DNA from: Polyangiaceae bacterium
GTDB taxonomy: Bacteria > Myxococcota_A > Polyangia > Polyangiales > Polyangiaceae
Length of the DNA: 64,000 bases
Assembly: GCA_016719945.1 (NCBI GenBank)
Contig: JADJYE010000018.1
Location: 1 to 64,000, forward strand
Direction: 5' to 3'
The notes under the pieces were generated by a model that saw nothing but the letters and a program-made list of their open reading frames with translations, had not been told where the DNA came from and did no database searches. The position numbers and the translations under genes were made by a program. Below are positions 49,016-57,412 of the stretch, piece by piece. Numbering within the stretch: the stretch's first letter is position 1; each line of letters starts with the position of its first letter.

Positions 49016-51283
49016 TCAGGCGCCGGCTCGCACCAGCCGAAAGCCGACGAAGGTCGCTCGATCGACGGCGAGCGTAGGTCTGCGCGAGGCGGCGTGACAC
49101 GCCTCGGGCCAATCGGCCCATGAGCCCCCTCGCAGAGCCGGGATCGCGCCATTGGAGCTCTCGACCCACGCGGCGCCTCCGCCGGCCAGATCGCGGACCC
49201 CATAAGGAGAAGCGTCGGTCGAGAATGCACCGACCGGCTCGGGAGCAGGCCGCTTGTCACGGGAGACGCGCGTCTTGCAAAGCGCCGCGTCGAAGCGATC
49301 CCCCCAGGGATACGGGCGGCCGTCGACGCCCCTCGCGGCCTTCTCCCACTCGTCGTCGGACGGGAGACGGACTCGCTCGCCTCGGCGCTCCGATAGCCAC
49401 GCCGCATAGCTGCGAGCGCACGCCAGGTCGACCCCGAAGACGGGGAGCGAGCGCAGATCGGCCGGGCCGAGCTGGAAGCGAAGGATCGTCGCTGGCTTCG
49501 GTCCGCCCCTCCACTCCCAGAGCGGCGCGCCTGCCTCGTCGCGCGGCAAGAGAGCGTCGAGATCCCCGTGCTTGGAGGCGTGCTCCAGGAAGGTCAGGTA
49601 CTCACCCATCGTTACGGGGAGGCGCTGGATGTCGAACGCTTCGACCTCGACCTCGCGCACGACGGCCCCGTGGACGCTCGTGGGGTGCCCGCCAAGGAGC
49701 GCGGCGCCGCCTGGCACGTGAGCCCAGTCCGCGTTCGGCAGGGTGAGCGACAGGTGGATGGTGCTCGCTCGACCCGCGATGCAGAAGAGGGGAACGGTCG
49801 CGGCCGCCCCGGTGGCGACCTCGCCCCGCAAGAGGTAGCGCCCGACCGGCAGCGCCGAGAGCGCGAGCGGAGCGGCCCCCCGGGCCAGCTCGGCGCCGGG
49901 GACGAGCCGCGCGCCGTCGTCCTCGAGCGCGAGGACGAACACCTCTGCGCCCTCGACGTCGGCTGTGATCAACGCGCTCCCGCCGCGATCCAGCTTCGCC
50001 GCGAACTGCCCGTCGTCGTGATCGAGCGCGAGGGCTTCGAAGTGCTTGCGCGAAAGATCGGCGCGGCGAACCGTGGCGCGCTCGTGCTCGAGCGCGTAGA
50101 GATTGGCGAGCTCGGCTCGAGCCGACGCGTGATCGGGGACCTCCTCGATCGCGCTCTCCAGCGACGCGACCGCGGTCTGGAAGGTGCGCGCGGACAGCGA
50201 GGCGATCACGAACTGGCCGTCCTCGGCGTGCCAGAGCTCTTCCTTCTCCTCCGTCGACGCCCACGGCGCGACCTGCGCGCGGAGCCGCGTGAGCTCTCGC
50301 TCCCGCTGCTCTTGGGCATCGAGCAGGTCCTCGTAGCTGGCGCGCAGCGAGCTGCCTTGCTCGGTGAGATCCGCCGCCCGCTTCTGGCGCCTTCGCTTCT
50401 CCTTCGTGCCCTCGAGGAAGGACTCGAGCGCCGTCGCCAGCTCGGTCGCGGTGGAGAGGCGACGGGTCGGGTCGAGCTCGATCGCCCTCATGCACAGCTC
50501 GTCGAGCTCCGGCGGGACGCTGCGATCCTTGGCGCGCTCCGAGGGTTGGATCGCGGGCGCGAGGGCCGGCTCGCCAGCCTTGACGGCGTCGTCCCAATCG
50601 TCGAACGAGATGAACGGGAAGGGGAGCTTGTCGGTCAGCAGCTGGTAGAGGATGACGCCGAGCGCGAAGACGTCGGTGTACGGGCCGACCCGCCCCCCCT
50701 TCTGGAGCTGTTCGGGTGGCATGTACCCGGGCGTGCCGCCCCGCACCCGCTTCGTGTCACCCTCGCGATGGGCGAAGCCCCAATCGGCGACGAAGACCTC
50801 ACCGAACGACCCGAGCAGCACGTTGGGGGGCTTGAGGTCGCAGTGAAATACGCCGCGCGAGTGGGCGTACGCGATGGCCTGGCACACCTGGATGAATAGC
50901 CGAAGCATGCGCCCGTGCGAGGTCTTCCCCTCGCGCAAGGCGGTGAGGGCCTCCTCCAGCGTGGGCTGCTCGACGAGCGGCATCACGTAGAAGAGCCCCG
51001 CTTCAGGGTCCTCGCCGATGTCGTACACCGGCAAGATGTTCGGGTGCGCGAGGCCTCCCAACACCTGGGCCTCGCGCATCAGCGCCTCTGCACCCCCGCG
51101 TTCGGCCTTGTCGCGCAGGATCTTCACCGCCACCCGTCGCTCGAGCGCGCGATCGTCATAGGCGAGCACCTTCCCCATCCCGCCCTCGCCCAGCGTCCCG
51201 ACCAGCACGAACCGGTCGCCAATCGGCTCACCGCTGGGTTGCGGCAGCGCGTCGCGGAGGGAGGGGCTCGGCTGTCGGCTCAC
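49016..51283 (-). CDS. Ser/Thr protein kinase with C-terminal FGE/sulfatase-modifying-like domain
   Basis: About 755 aa. Kinase domain with GEGGMGKV glycine loop, VAVKIL Lys, catalytic loop HCDLKPPNVLL and DWG in place of DFG. The HRD Arg is Cys, so control by activation-loop phosphorylation may be reduced. A coiled/TPR-like linker (about 300-450) and a beta-rich stretch lead to an FGE-like domain (IQRLPVTMGEYLTFLEHA, LPSDDEWEKAARG, LRGGSWADW, GFRLV). FGE-like domains on kinases usually act in sensing or binding and the formylglycine activity is often lost. The start is uncertain: GTG 51283 (VSRQPSP) or 51292; ATG 51421 would overlap the divergent gene by 107 bp. It stands divergent to the partner-switch genes, suggesting it signals to them. 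Confidence 0.8.
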   Translation of the reverse strand: MSRQPSPSLRDALPQPSGEPIGDRFVLVGTLGEGGMGKVLAYDDRALERRVAVKILRDKAERGGAEALMREAQVLGGLAHPNILPVYDIGEDPEAGLFYVMPLVEQPTLEEALTALREGKTSHGRMLRLFIQVCQAIAYAHSRGVFHCDLKPPNVLLGSFGEVFVADWGFAHREGDTKRVRGGTPGYMPPEQLQKGGRVGPYTDVFALGVILYQLLTDKLPFPFISFDDWDDAVKAGEPALAPAIQPSERAKDRSVPPELDELCMRAIELDPTRRLSTATELATALESFLEGTKEKRRRQKRAADLTEQGSSLRASYEDLLDAQEQRERELTRLRAQVAPWASTEEKEELWHAEDGQFVIASLSARTFQTAVASLESAIEEVPDHASARAELANLYALEHERATVRRADLSRKHFEALALDHDDGQFAAKLDRGGSALITADVEGAEVFVLALEDDGARLVPGAELARGAAPLALSALPVGRYLLRGEVATGAAATVPLFCIAGRASTIHLSLTLPNADWAHVPGGAALLGGHPTSVHGAVVREVEVEAFDIQRLPVTMGEYLTFLEHASKHGDLDALLPRDEAGAPLWEWRGGPKPATILRFQLGPADLRSLPVFGVDLACARSYAAWLSERRGERVRLPSDDEWEKAARGVDGRPYPWGDRFDAALCKTRVSRDKRPAPEPVGAFSTDASPYGVRDLAGGGAAWVESSNGAIPALRGGSWADWPEACHAASRRPTLAVDRATFVGFRLVRAGA

Positions 51284-51314
51284 GATGAGCACATGGTAGG
51301 GTAGGTATCGCTCG

Positions 51315-51680
51315 ATGGAAGACCTGGCGTTCGGCGACCTGAAGCTCCGCGTGCAACCCTCCGCAGAGGGACCCCTCATCGTGCTGTGGGAGGGCAAGAG
51401 CGTCGATCGCCAACCCGGCAAGACCCTCGACCCCTACTTCGCGTCCCTCCTCGAGAGCGCGAAGGCGTCCGCGCGTGGGCTCGAGATGCGATTCGACCGG
51501 GTCGAGCACTTCAACTCGTCGACGATCACGTCGATCATCGGCCTGGTCCAGCGCGCTCGAACGCTCGGCGTCGCGCTGGTGCTCGTCTACGACAAGAGCC
51601 AGAAGTGGCAGCGGCTGAGCTTCGACGCGCTGCGCGTGCTGGGCAAGAACGACGGCTTGCTGGAGGTTCGGTCGGTGTGA
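51315..51680 (+). CDS. STAS-like anti-sigma-factor antagonist
   Basis: A 121-aa protein with the STAS plan: alternating strands and helices, and FNSSTITSIIGLVQRARTLG, where a Ser/Thr cluster stands at the usual phosphorylation site of RsbV/SpoIIAA proteins. An unphosphorylated antagonist would bind the HATPase-like partner encoded next door. A TAGGGTAGG ribosome binding site precedes ATG 51315. Its stop overlaps the next start as GTGA, so the pair is made together. Confidence 0.75.
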   Translation: MEDLAFGDLKLRVQPSAEGPLIVLWEGKSVDRQPGKTLDPYFASLLESAKASARGLEMRFDRVEHFNSSTITSIIGLVQRARTLGVALVLVYDKSQKWQRLSFDALRVLGKNDGLLEVRSV

Positions 51681-52168
51681 CGCCCGGTCGGCTCGACTTC
51701 GCCATCGACGTCCCGGTCACCAGCGATTGGCCGAACGTCGAGCACCTGCGCTCGTCGGTCGATCGCATGATCCGGCTGATCGCCGGGGACGCCGCCGCGG
51801 GCCAGACCGTCTCGCTCGTCGCTGCCGAGCTCGCCGAGAACGCGATCAAGTACGGCGCCTGGAGAGAGGACGCCGGCACCCTGCGGGTGAGGGTATGGGG
51901 CGACTATCCGCACGCTCATGTGATGGTCGAGAGCCCAGTCGGGACGGGTGACGAGGTCCCCGAGGGGCTCTCGAAGACGCTCTCCTTCATCTCCGCGTAC
52001 CCCTCCGCCCTCGAGGCGTACCAGGCAAAGATCGCGGAGCGCGCCGACAGCTCGGACGGCGCGGCCAGCGGCCTCGGCCTGCTGCGAGTGTCGTATGAGG
52101 CAGGCTGCACGCTGCGCGCCGAGGTCGAGGGTGCCACGTTGCGGATCGTCGCGGACATGGAGCTCTGA
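51677..52168 (+). CDS. HATPase-like anti-sigma/serine kinase partner
   Basis: A 163-aa protein with the RsbW-type layout: an N-box AAELAENAIKYGAW holds the Glu and Asn that bind Mg-ATP in GHKL ATPases, and SGLGLLRVSYEAG fits the later G-box. The DxGxG motif is weak (VESPVGTGDE). It probably phosphorylates the STAS protein or sequesters another partner. No sigma factor is nearby. GTG 51677 overlaps the preceding stop by 4 bp. Confidence 0.7.
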   Translation: MTPGRLDFAIDVPVTSDWPNVEHLRSSVDRMIRLIAGDAAAGQTVSLVAAELAENAIKYGAWREDAGTLRVRVWGDYPHAHVMVESPVGTGDEVPEGLSKTLSFISAYPSALEAYQAKIAERADSSDGAASGLGLLRVSYEAGCTLRAEVEGATLRIVADMEL

Positions 52169-52172
52169 TCGT

Positions 52173-53345
52173 ATGCCTCCGACGAAGCCTCCCTCCGCGA
52201 GCGAGACGGTCATGTCGCAGCGCGAGCTCGACGCGCAGCCGACCCGCGGCGTGTTGACGCTCACGACGGGAGCGGAGACGGGCCGCGTGATCTCGATCGA
52301 GGACCGCGGCGTCACGCTCGGGCGCTCCGAGGAGTGCTCCGTGTGCCTGCCCGACCTCAGCCTCTCCCGGGTCCACGCCCGCGTGCGCCGGACCGAGGGT
52401 GGATACTTCCTCGAGGACCTGAAATCGCGCAACGGCTGCTTCGTGAACGAGGCACGCGTCGACTTCGCCGCTGCGCTGGAGAACGGCGATCGGGTCCGCC
52501 TCGGCGACACGGTCACCCTCAGGTTCTTCCTCGTCGACGATCGCGAGGAGGCCGCCATGCGCGCCGCGTTCGAGGCGTCTCGGCGGGACGCGCTCGCGAC
52601 CCGCCTCAAGCAGCTCACCGAGCGCGACGAGACGCTACGCGACGAGCTGGTCGCTGCTGGGGAGTTCCAGCGCCGCGCGCTCGTCCGGCCGCCGGCCATG
52701 AACGGCGTGGCGATCGACGTGCTCTACCGTCCGCTCGATGGGGTCGGCGGCGATCTGTTCCACGTCTCTCCCCTGTCAGAGTCGGTGACGCGCGTCTTCC
52801 TCGCCGACGCGACCGGGCACGGCATCCGCGCGTCGCTGTCCATGATGCTGATCCTCAGCGAATACGAGTCGGCGCGAGAGGCGACCGGCCCGGCCGCCGT
52901 GCTCGCGTCGCTCAACGATCGCTTCACGTCCGTCCACGCCCACCTGGGCGTGCGGTTCACCGGGGTCTGCGTCGATCTCGATCGCGCGCGCGGGTCGCTT
53001 CGCGTGGCGACCGCCGCGCACCCCTCGCTGTGGCTCCTCGGCGCAGCGGGGCGCGCCGAGCTTCCCTCGGGGGGTCCGTTCGTCGGCCTGCTGCCAGGCA
53101 TGAGCTTCCCTGAGGTCGAGCACCCGCTCGCGCCCCGAGACCGGCTCGTCGCGTACACCGACGGGCTCACGGAGGCGTTCGATCCCAGCGGTGAAGCCTT
53201 CGGGGAGTCGCGTTTGCTCGACGCGCTCACCGGCGTGGAGCTCGGGCTCGCTGTCCGCGCCGTGGAGAAAGCTGTGGATATCTTCCGGGGAGCGCGGGCC
53301 CTCGACGACGACGCGACGTTGCTCGTGATCGACCGCACCGGCTAG
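52173..53345 (+). CDS. FHA domain plus SpoIIE/PP2C phosphatase
   Basis: A 390-aa protein. An FHA domain (about 25-110; LGRSEECSVCLPD, SLSRVHARV, LKSRNGCFVNE) recognises phosphothreonine. A short coiled region (RLKQLTERDETLRDEL) leads to a PP2C-type SpoIIE phosphatase with metal Asp in GVGGDLFHV and ADATGHG, YTDGLTEAFD and DDDATLLVI. By analogy with RsbU-type enzymes it would dephosphorylate the STAS protein. The FHA domain suggests recruitment by a Ser/Thr kinase, for example the divergently encoded one. ATG 52173 lies 4 nt after the preceding stop. Confidence 0.85.
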   Translation: MPPTKPPSASETVMSQRELDAQPTRGVLTLTTGAETGRVISIEDRGVTLGRSEECSVCLPDLSLSRVHARVRRTEGGYFLEDLKSRNGCFVNEARVDFAAALENGDRVRLGDTVTLRFFLVDDREEAAMRAAFEASRRDALATRLKQLTERDETLRDELVAAGEFQRRALVRPPAMNGVAIDVLYRPLDGVGGDLFHVSPLSESVTRVFLADATGHGIRASLSMMLILSEYESAREATGPAAVLASLNDRFTSVHAHLGVRFTGVCVDLDRARGSLRVATAAHPSLWLLGAAGRAELPSGGPFVGLLPGMSFPEVEHPLAPRDRLVAYTDGLTEAFDPSGEAFGESRLLDALTGVELGLAVRAVEKAVDIFRGARALDDDATLLVIDRTG

Positions 53346-53439
53346 CTCTCTTGCGTGTCTGCATTTCAGCGTTGCAGGGCTGAAAGTCGCACCAGGGACA
53401 CAGGCCCCTGTTTCGCGCGGGTTCGCGGGGGTCCGAGGG

Positions 53440-53455
53440 TGGCACGGGACTTGTA
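53440..53455 (+). promoter_or_regulatory. Sigma-54-like promoter
   Basis: TGGCAC, 5 nt, TTGTA matches the -24/-12 consensus (TGGCAC-N5-TTGCA) at all positions but one. Expected start of transcription is near 53466, just before a long hairpin. It points toward the M28 peptidase operon. Confidence 0.6.
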
Positions 53456-53465
53456 ATAGGTGTCT

Positions 53466-53530
53466 ATCGAAGCGCCTGTGACGGTTTCCCCCCCCCCACC
53501 GTCGAGCAGGCGCTTCGTCTATTTTGTCCT
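53466..53530 (+). ncRNA. Possible small RNA or leader hairpin with a ten-C loop
   Basis: Right after the predicted sigma-54 start, CGAAGCGCCTG (53468-53478) pairs perfectly with CAGGCGCTTCG (53507-53517). Inside it a second stem GACGGT/ACCGTC (53480-53485 and 53498-53503) closes a loop holding ten consecutive C (53488-53497). The sequence after it is U-rich (TCTATTTTGTCC), as in a terminator. It could be a terminated small RNA, an attenuator of the M28 operon, or only the terminator of the phosphatase gene. The layout recalls what I remember of the Myxococcus Pxr sRNA (sigma-54 promoter, C run in the first stem-loop), but homology is not shown. Confidence 0.4.
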
Positions 53531-53562
53531 CCTGACTTGCTGCTGTTGTTAGCTGGCAAGCT

Positions 53563-54900
53563 GTGAGCAACCCCGCCGCGCCGCACTCGCCGATCCGTCA
53601 CCTCGACGCCCTCCTCGCCTCCCTGCGCGGCAGCGAGGGCGCGTTGTCCCTCGTTCGCTCGCTCTGCGACGACGTGGGACCGCGTTACCCTTGCACCCCC
53701 GGCGATGTCGCCGCCGTGGCGTGGGCGAAGGAGCGGCTCCGAGAGGCAGGCCTCGCGAACGTCAGGTCCGAGGTCGCGCCGGCCCAGCTGTGGGAGCGCG
53801 GCGCCGAGTCGTGCGAGCTGTTGCTCCCACGCAGGCAGCCGGTCGTGCTCACGGCGCTCGGCGGGAGCGTAGGGACGACCGGCGCGATCGAGGCCGAGGT
53901 GATCGAGCTCGGCTCACTCGAGGAGCTCGAGGCCGCGCCGCAAGAGCGAGTGGCCGGCCGCATCGTCTACCTCCACCACGTCATGCCGCGGAGAAGAGAC
54001 GGCACCGGGTACAACGCCGGGTCGCTGGTGAGGACGCGCGGGCCGTCGCTCGCGGGCAAGAAGGGCGCAGCGGCGTGCCTCGTTCGCTCGGTGGGGACAG
54101 ACTCGATGCGCGCGGCGCACACCGGCGCGCTGTTCTATGAGCCGGGCGTGGCGCAGATCCCCTCCGCGGCGCTCTCGATCCCGGACGCCGACACCTTGCA
54201 CCGGCACCTCGCCGCCGGGCGGACCGCTCACGCCAGGCTGGTGCTCGAGTGCAAGCCGCTGCCTGTCGGGGAGTCGGCGAACGTGCTCGCCGAGCTCCCG
54301 GGCACCGACAAGGCGGACGAGATCGTCCTCGTCGGCGCACACCTCGACTCGTGGGACCTTGGCACCGGGGCGCTCGACGACGGCGCAGGCTGCGCGATCG
54401 CCGTCGCCGCCCTCCGCGCGATGGCGGCGCTGCCGGCGAGACCGCGGCGCACGGTTCGCGTCGTGCTCTTCGCCAACGAGGAGCTGGGCATCGGCGGCGG
54501 CCTCGCCTACGCCCGCGCCCACGCGGACGAAGCGGCACGGCACGTCGCGGCGATGGAGGCCGATCAGGGCGACGGCGCTCCCTGGGCGCTCCGCGTGCCC
54601 GAGGGAGCGCGCGACGGCGCGCTCACCCGGCTCCTCCACGAGAGCTTGGCCCCGCTCGGGCTCGAGCTCGACGCTGGGCCCTCCCGGGGCGGGGTCGACA
54701 TCTCGCCGCTTCGACAGCTCGGGGTGCCGTTCGTGGATCTTCGACAGGACGCCACCCGCTACTTCGACTTTCACCACACCGTGAACGACGTCTTCGACAA
54801 CGTCTCGCCGGTCGATATCGCCGCGGCGACCACCTGCTTCGCGGCGGCGCTATGGGTGCTGGCGAACGCCGACGAACGGTATGGCGAGGCCGCGTGCTAG
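53563..54900 (+). CDS. M28 family zinc metallopeptidase
   Basis: A 445-aa M28-type aminopeptidase or related hydrolase using two zinc ions. Metal ligands: His260 and Asp262 in GAHLDSW, Asp272/273 in LDDGAG, Glu306/307 in NEE, Asp334 in EADQG and His404/405 in FHHTVND. A PA-like insert lies between about 100 and 220. There is no signal peptide, unlike many secreted M28 enzymes, so it probably acts in the cytoplasm. The start is GTG 53563. It heads a run with 13-bp, -4-bp and 5-bp spacings to the next three genes. Confidence 0.85.
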   Translation: MSNPAAPHSPIRHLDALLASLRGSEGALSLVRSLCDDVGPRYPCTPGDVAAVAWAKERLREAGLANVRSEVAPAQLWERGAESCELLLPRRQPVVLTALGGSVGTTGAIEAEVIELGSLEELEAAPQERVAGRIVYLHHVMPRRRDGTGYNAGSLVRTRGPSLAGKKGAAACLVRSVGTDSMRAAHTGALFYEPGVAQIPSAALSIPDADTLHRHLAAGRTAHARLVLECKPLPVGESANVLAELPGTDKADEIVLVGAHLDSWDLGTGALDDGAGCAIAVAALRAMAALPARPRRTVRVVLFANEELGIGGGLAYARAHADEAARHVAAMEADQGDGAPWALRVPEGARDGALTRLLHESLAPLGLELDAGPSRGGVDISPLRQLGVPFVDLRQDATRYFDFHHTVNDVFDNVSPVDIAAATTCFAAALWVLANADERYGEAAC

Positions 54901-54913
54901 GGTACGGGCCGCG

Positions 54914-55735
54914 ATGAAGAGCGACCTGCTCACGGACCTCGGCCAGCGCCTCGTGTCGGAGTCGCTCACCAGCCGGGCCCTCGCCGCCGAGACCGACGCC
55001 GGCCCGCATGTCTCGATCCTCCCGGAGGCGAACGTCCTCAAGATCGGCGGACAGAGCATCATCGATCGAGGGCGCGCCGCGCTCTTCCCGATCGTCGACG
55101 AGATCGTCAAGAACCTCGGGCGCCACAAGATGATCCTCGGGACGGGCGCAGGGACGCGCGCCCGCCACGCATACAGCGTCGGCATCGATCTCGGGATGCC
55201 GACGGGCGTGCTCAGCGTGCTCGGTACGTTCGTCAGCATGCAGAACGCGCGCATGCTCCATTATTTGCTCGCGAAGCACGGCGTACCGTTCATCGAGCCC
55301 GCCCAGTTTCCGCAGCTGCCGCTCTACCTGGCAGAGCGAGACGCGGCGATCTTCTTTGGGATGCCGCCGTACACCTTCTGGCAACAGAACGCGCCGATCG
55401 GTCGCATCCCGCCCCACCGAACCGACACCGGCTCCTACCTGGTCGCCGAGGTCTTCGGGGCCCGCTCGATGATCTACGTGAAGGACGAAGATGGCCTGTT
55501 CACCGCCGATCCCAAGAAGGACAAGGGCGCGAAGCACATCCGGTCGATCACCACCGCGGAGCTGCGCGCGCTCGACCTCGGCGACGTCGTGCTCGAGCGG
55601 GCGGTGCTCGATCTGCTCGACCGCGCCAAGCACTGCAAGAGCGTCCGCGTGATCAACGGGCTCGTGCCCTCCAACATCACTCGGGCCCTCGAGGGCGAAG
55701 ACGTCGGTACGCTCATCACGGGGAGCGCCACATGA
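54914..55735 (+). CDS. mosB: Molybdenum storage protein, beta-type subunit
   Basis: A 273-aa amino-acid-kinase-fold protein. Its core closely follows the Azotobacter MoSto beta subunit as I recall it: VLKIGGQSIIDRGRAA, GTGAGTRARHAYSVG, IPPHRTDTGSYLVAE, IYVKDEDGLFTADPKKD, INGLVPSNITRALEG and GTLITGSA, with matching length (about 270 aa). MoSto proteins form a mixed hexameric cage that stores molybdate or tungstate as polyoxometalate clusters, driven by ATP. ATG 54914 is chosen by length match. Its stop overlaps the next start by 4 bp (ATGA). No nif, mod or Mo-cofactor gene is in the window. A uridylate-kinase-like role is less likely. Confidence 0.8.
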   Translation: MKSDLLTDLGQRLVSESLTSRALAAETDAGPHVSILPEANVLKIGGQSIIDRGRAALFPIVDEIVKNLGRHKMILGTGAGTRARHAYSVGIDLGMPTGVLSVLGTFVSMQNARMLHYLLAKHGVPFIEPAQFPQLPLYLAERDAAIFFGMPPYTFWQQNAPIGRIPPHRTDTGSYLVAEVFGARSMIYVKDEDGLFTADPKKDKGAKHIRSITTAELRALDLGDVVLERAVLDLLDRAKHCKSVRVINGLVPSNITRALEGEDVGTLITGSAT

Positions 55736-56547
55736 AGGACGCTCGGCACCACCTCGGCTCGCTGCTCATGCGCGAGAGCCTCGTCGACAAGGGCGTCGTC
55801 GCCGGCACCGACGGCGGGGCGACCGTGCGGATGCTCCCCGACGTGAGCGTCGTGAAGATCGGCGCGAGCTCGATCATCGACAAGGGCTCCGCCGTGGTGT
55901 CGCCCGTCGTCGAGGCGCTCGGCCGCGCGCTCTCGCGCGATCGCCTCATCATCAGCACCGGCGGTGGCGCGCGCACGCGGCACGTCTTGTCGATCGGCAT
56001 CGATCTAGGGCTGCCGACGGGCGTGCTCGCTCAGCTCGCAATGGCAGACTCGCTCGGAAACGCCCACATTCTGGGCACCCTGCTGGCGCCCTTCGGGGTC
56101 GTCGCCATCCCGCCCGAGATGTTCGGGCACCTGCTTCCGCTCTTCGTGCGGGCCGTCCCCGGGGTCATCTGGAGCGGCGAGCCCCCCTACTCGCTGTGGG
56201 AGCACCCCCCGGAGGAGGGCCGCATTCCGCCTCATCGCACCGACACCGGCACGTACCTGGTCGGCGAGTGCTTCGGGTGCAAGCAGGTGATCCTCGTGAA
56301 GGACGTCGACGGCCTCTACGAGCGCGATCCGAAGAGGCACCAGGGGGCCGCGCGCATCGCTGAGATCGGCGCGCGCGAGCTCGCCCGGCGCGACCTCGAG
56401 ACCCTCCCGTTCGACCGCGCCCTCTTGGGTCTTCTCCAGCGCGCCCGGCTCGTCGATCGCTTCCAGATCGTGAGCGGCCTGATCCCCGGGCACCTCGAGG
56501 CCGCGCTCCGCGGCGAGCGTCCCGGGAGCGTCGTGTACCGCGACTAG
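55732..56547 (+). CDS. mosA: Molybdenum storage protein, second (alpha-type) subunit
   Basis: A 271-aa paralogue of the preceding protein, encoded with a 4-bp overlap, as expected for the two subunits of a mixed hexamer. Shared features: VVKIGASSIIDKGSA, STGGGARTRHVLSIGIDLGLP, IPPHRTDTGTYLVGE, ILVKDVDGLYERDPK and VSGLIPGHLEAALRGE. It differs from its partner at the first glycine loop (IGASS for IGGQS) and at the nucleotide region, as the two MoSto chains do. Assignment as the alpha-type chain is by exclusion. Substrate specificity (Mo, W or another oxyanion) cannot be read from sequence. Confidence 0.75.
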   Translation: MKDARHHLGSLLMRESLVDKGVVAGTDGGATVRMLPDVSVVKIGASSIIDKGSAVVSPVVEALGRALSRDRLIISTGGGARTRHVLSIGIDLGLPTGVLAQLAMADSLGNAHILGTLLAPFGVVAIPPEMFGHLLPLFVRAVPGVIWSGEPPYSLWEHPPEEGRIPPHRTDTGTYLVGECFGCKQVILVKDVDGLYERDPKRHQGAARIAEIGARELARRDLETLPFDRALLGLLQRARLVDRFQIVSGLIPGHLEAALRGERPGSVVYRD

Positions 56548-56552
56548 CAAAG

Positions 56553-57353
56553 ATGGGCGACGACGTCTCTCGCTTCGAGTTCGACACGCAGGCCGAGCGG
56601 TTCGACGCACGGACTCGGCTCGGTGAAGGCGCCGCGCGAGAGATCGCGTCTGCAGTGCTCGAAGTGGCAGGCGTGACCGAGCCGCGCCTGCTCGAGGTGG
56701 GCGCAGGAACCGGGGAGATCGGCGAGCATTTTTGCCGCAGCTGTCGCTACGTCGGGATCGATCTCTCCGCCGCCATGCTGAAGGAGCTCGAGCGGCGGGT
56801 CAGCGGCATCACCGCGCCCGCGGCGCCGACCTTGCTCGTCGCGGACGCCAACGAGCCTTGGCCAGTTCCGGACGGCAGCGTCGACGTCGTCTTCTTCTCG
56901 CGGGTCTTTCATTTGCTCGACCCCGCGCACGTCGCGCGCGAGCTCGAGCGTGTCCGCGGGTCTCGGGGTCTGACGGTGCTCGTGGGGCGCACGCAGCGCG
57001 ATCGCGCCTCCGTCGGGGCGCGCCTGCGCAGGCAGCTGCTCGAAGCGCTGGAGGACCGCGGGCTCTCGCCGAAGCGGGGCGAGCGCGGCGGCGGCCCGCT
57101 GTTCGATGACCTCGGCGCGCGCGGCCGCCGCATCGAGCGCCGCGAGGTCGCGACGATCGTCGTCGAGCGGTCGGCGCGCGAGAGGCTCGAGTCGTGGCGC
57201 ACGAAGGGCGGGCTGGCGGGGCTCGATCTCCCCGCGGAGGAGCGCGACGCGGTCCTCGCTGAGGTCGAGGCGTGGGCGCGCCGGCGGTGGCACGACCTCG
57301 AGGCCAAAGAGGCGTCGATCGAGGCGTACACCCTCGAGGGCGCCTGGTTCTGA
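56553..57353 (+). CDS. Class I SAM-dependent methyltransferase
   Basis: A 266-aa methyltransferase with motif I LLEVGAGTGEIGEHF, acidic motif YVGIDLSAAML, motif II DGSVDVVFFSRVFHLLD and a long Arg/Glu-rich C-terminal half. The substrate is unknown; the core resembles ubiquinone/biotin-type small-molecule methyltransferases (methyltransf_11 group). It begins 5 nt after the mosA-like stop, so it belongs to the same transcript, yet I know no functional link to Mo storage. The RGERGGG segment is low-complexity. Confidence 0.8.
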   Translation: MGDDVSRFEFDTQAERFDARTRLGEGAAREIASAVLEVAGVTEPRLLEVGAGTGEIGEHFCRSCRYVGIDLSAAMLKELERRVSGITAPAAPTLLVADANEPWPVPDGSVDVVFFSRVFHLLDPAHVARELERVRGSRGLTVLVGRTQRDRASVGARLRRQLLEALEDRGLSPKRGERGGGPLFDDLGARGRRIERREVATIVVERSARERLESWRTKGGLAGLDLPAEERDAVLAEVEAWARRRWHDLEAKEASIEAYTLEGAWF

Positions 57354-57385
57354 TCCTCCCGCCAAGGTCGGGGGTTGACACGGAC

Positions 57386-57408
57386 TGACCAAAGAACCAA
57401 ACTGGTCA
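57386..57408. promoter_or_regulatory. TetR operator-like motif upstream of tetR
   Basis: TGACCA and TGGTCA form a 6-bp inverted repeat 11 nt apart (23 bp in all), sitting 5-27 bp before GTG 57413. A -35-like TTGACA at 57375-57380 lies just upstream, so a bound repressor would block transcription. The same 23-bp motif recurs at 58028-58050. Confidence 0.65.
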
Positions 57409-57412
57409 TCCA

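Noticed and set aside
53346..53562. Intergenic region as a known metabolite riboswitch (for example Moco)
   Set aside because: The only strong structure is one long nested hairpin with a C-rich loop; no multi-helix junction or known aptamer core is visible.
54914..56547. Uridylate kinase or acetylglutamate kinase pair
   Set aside because: Tandem paralogues with IPPHRTDTG and length match fit MoSto better; neither pyrimidine nor arginine genes are nearby.
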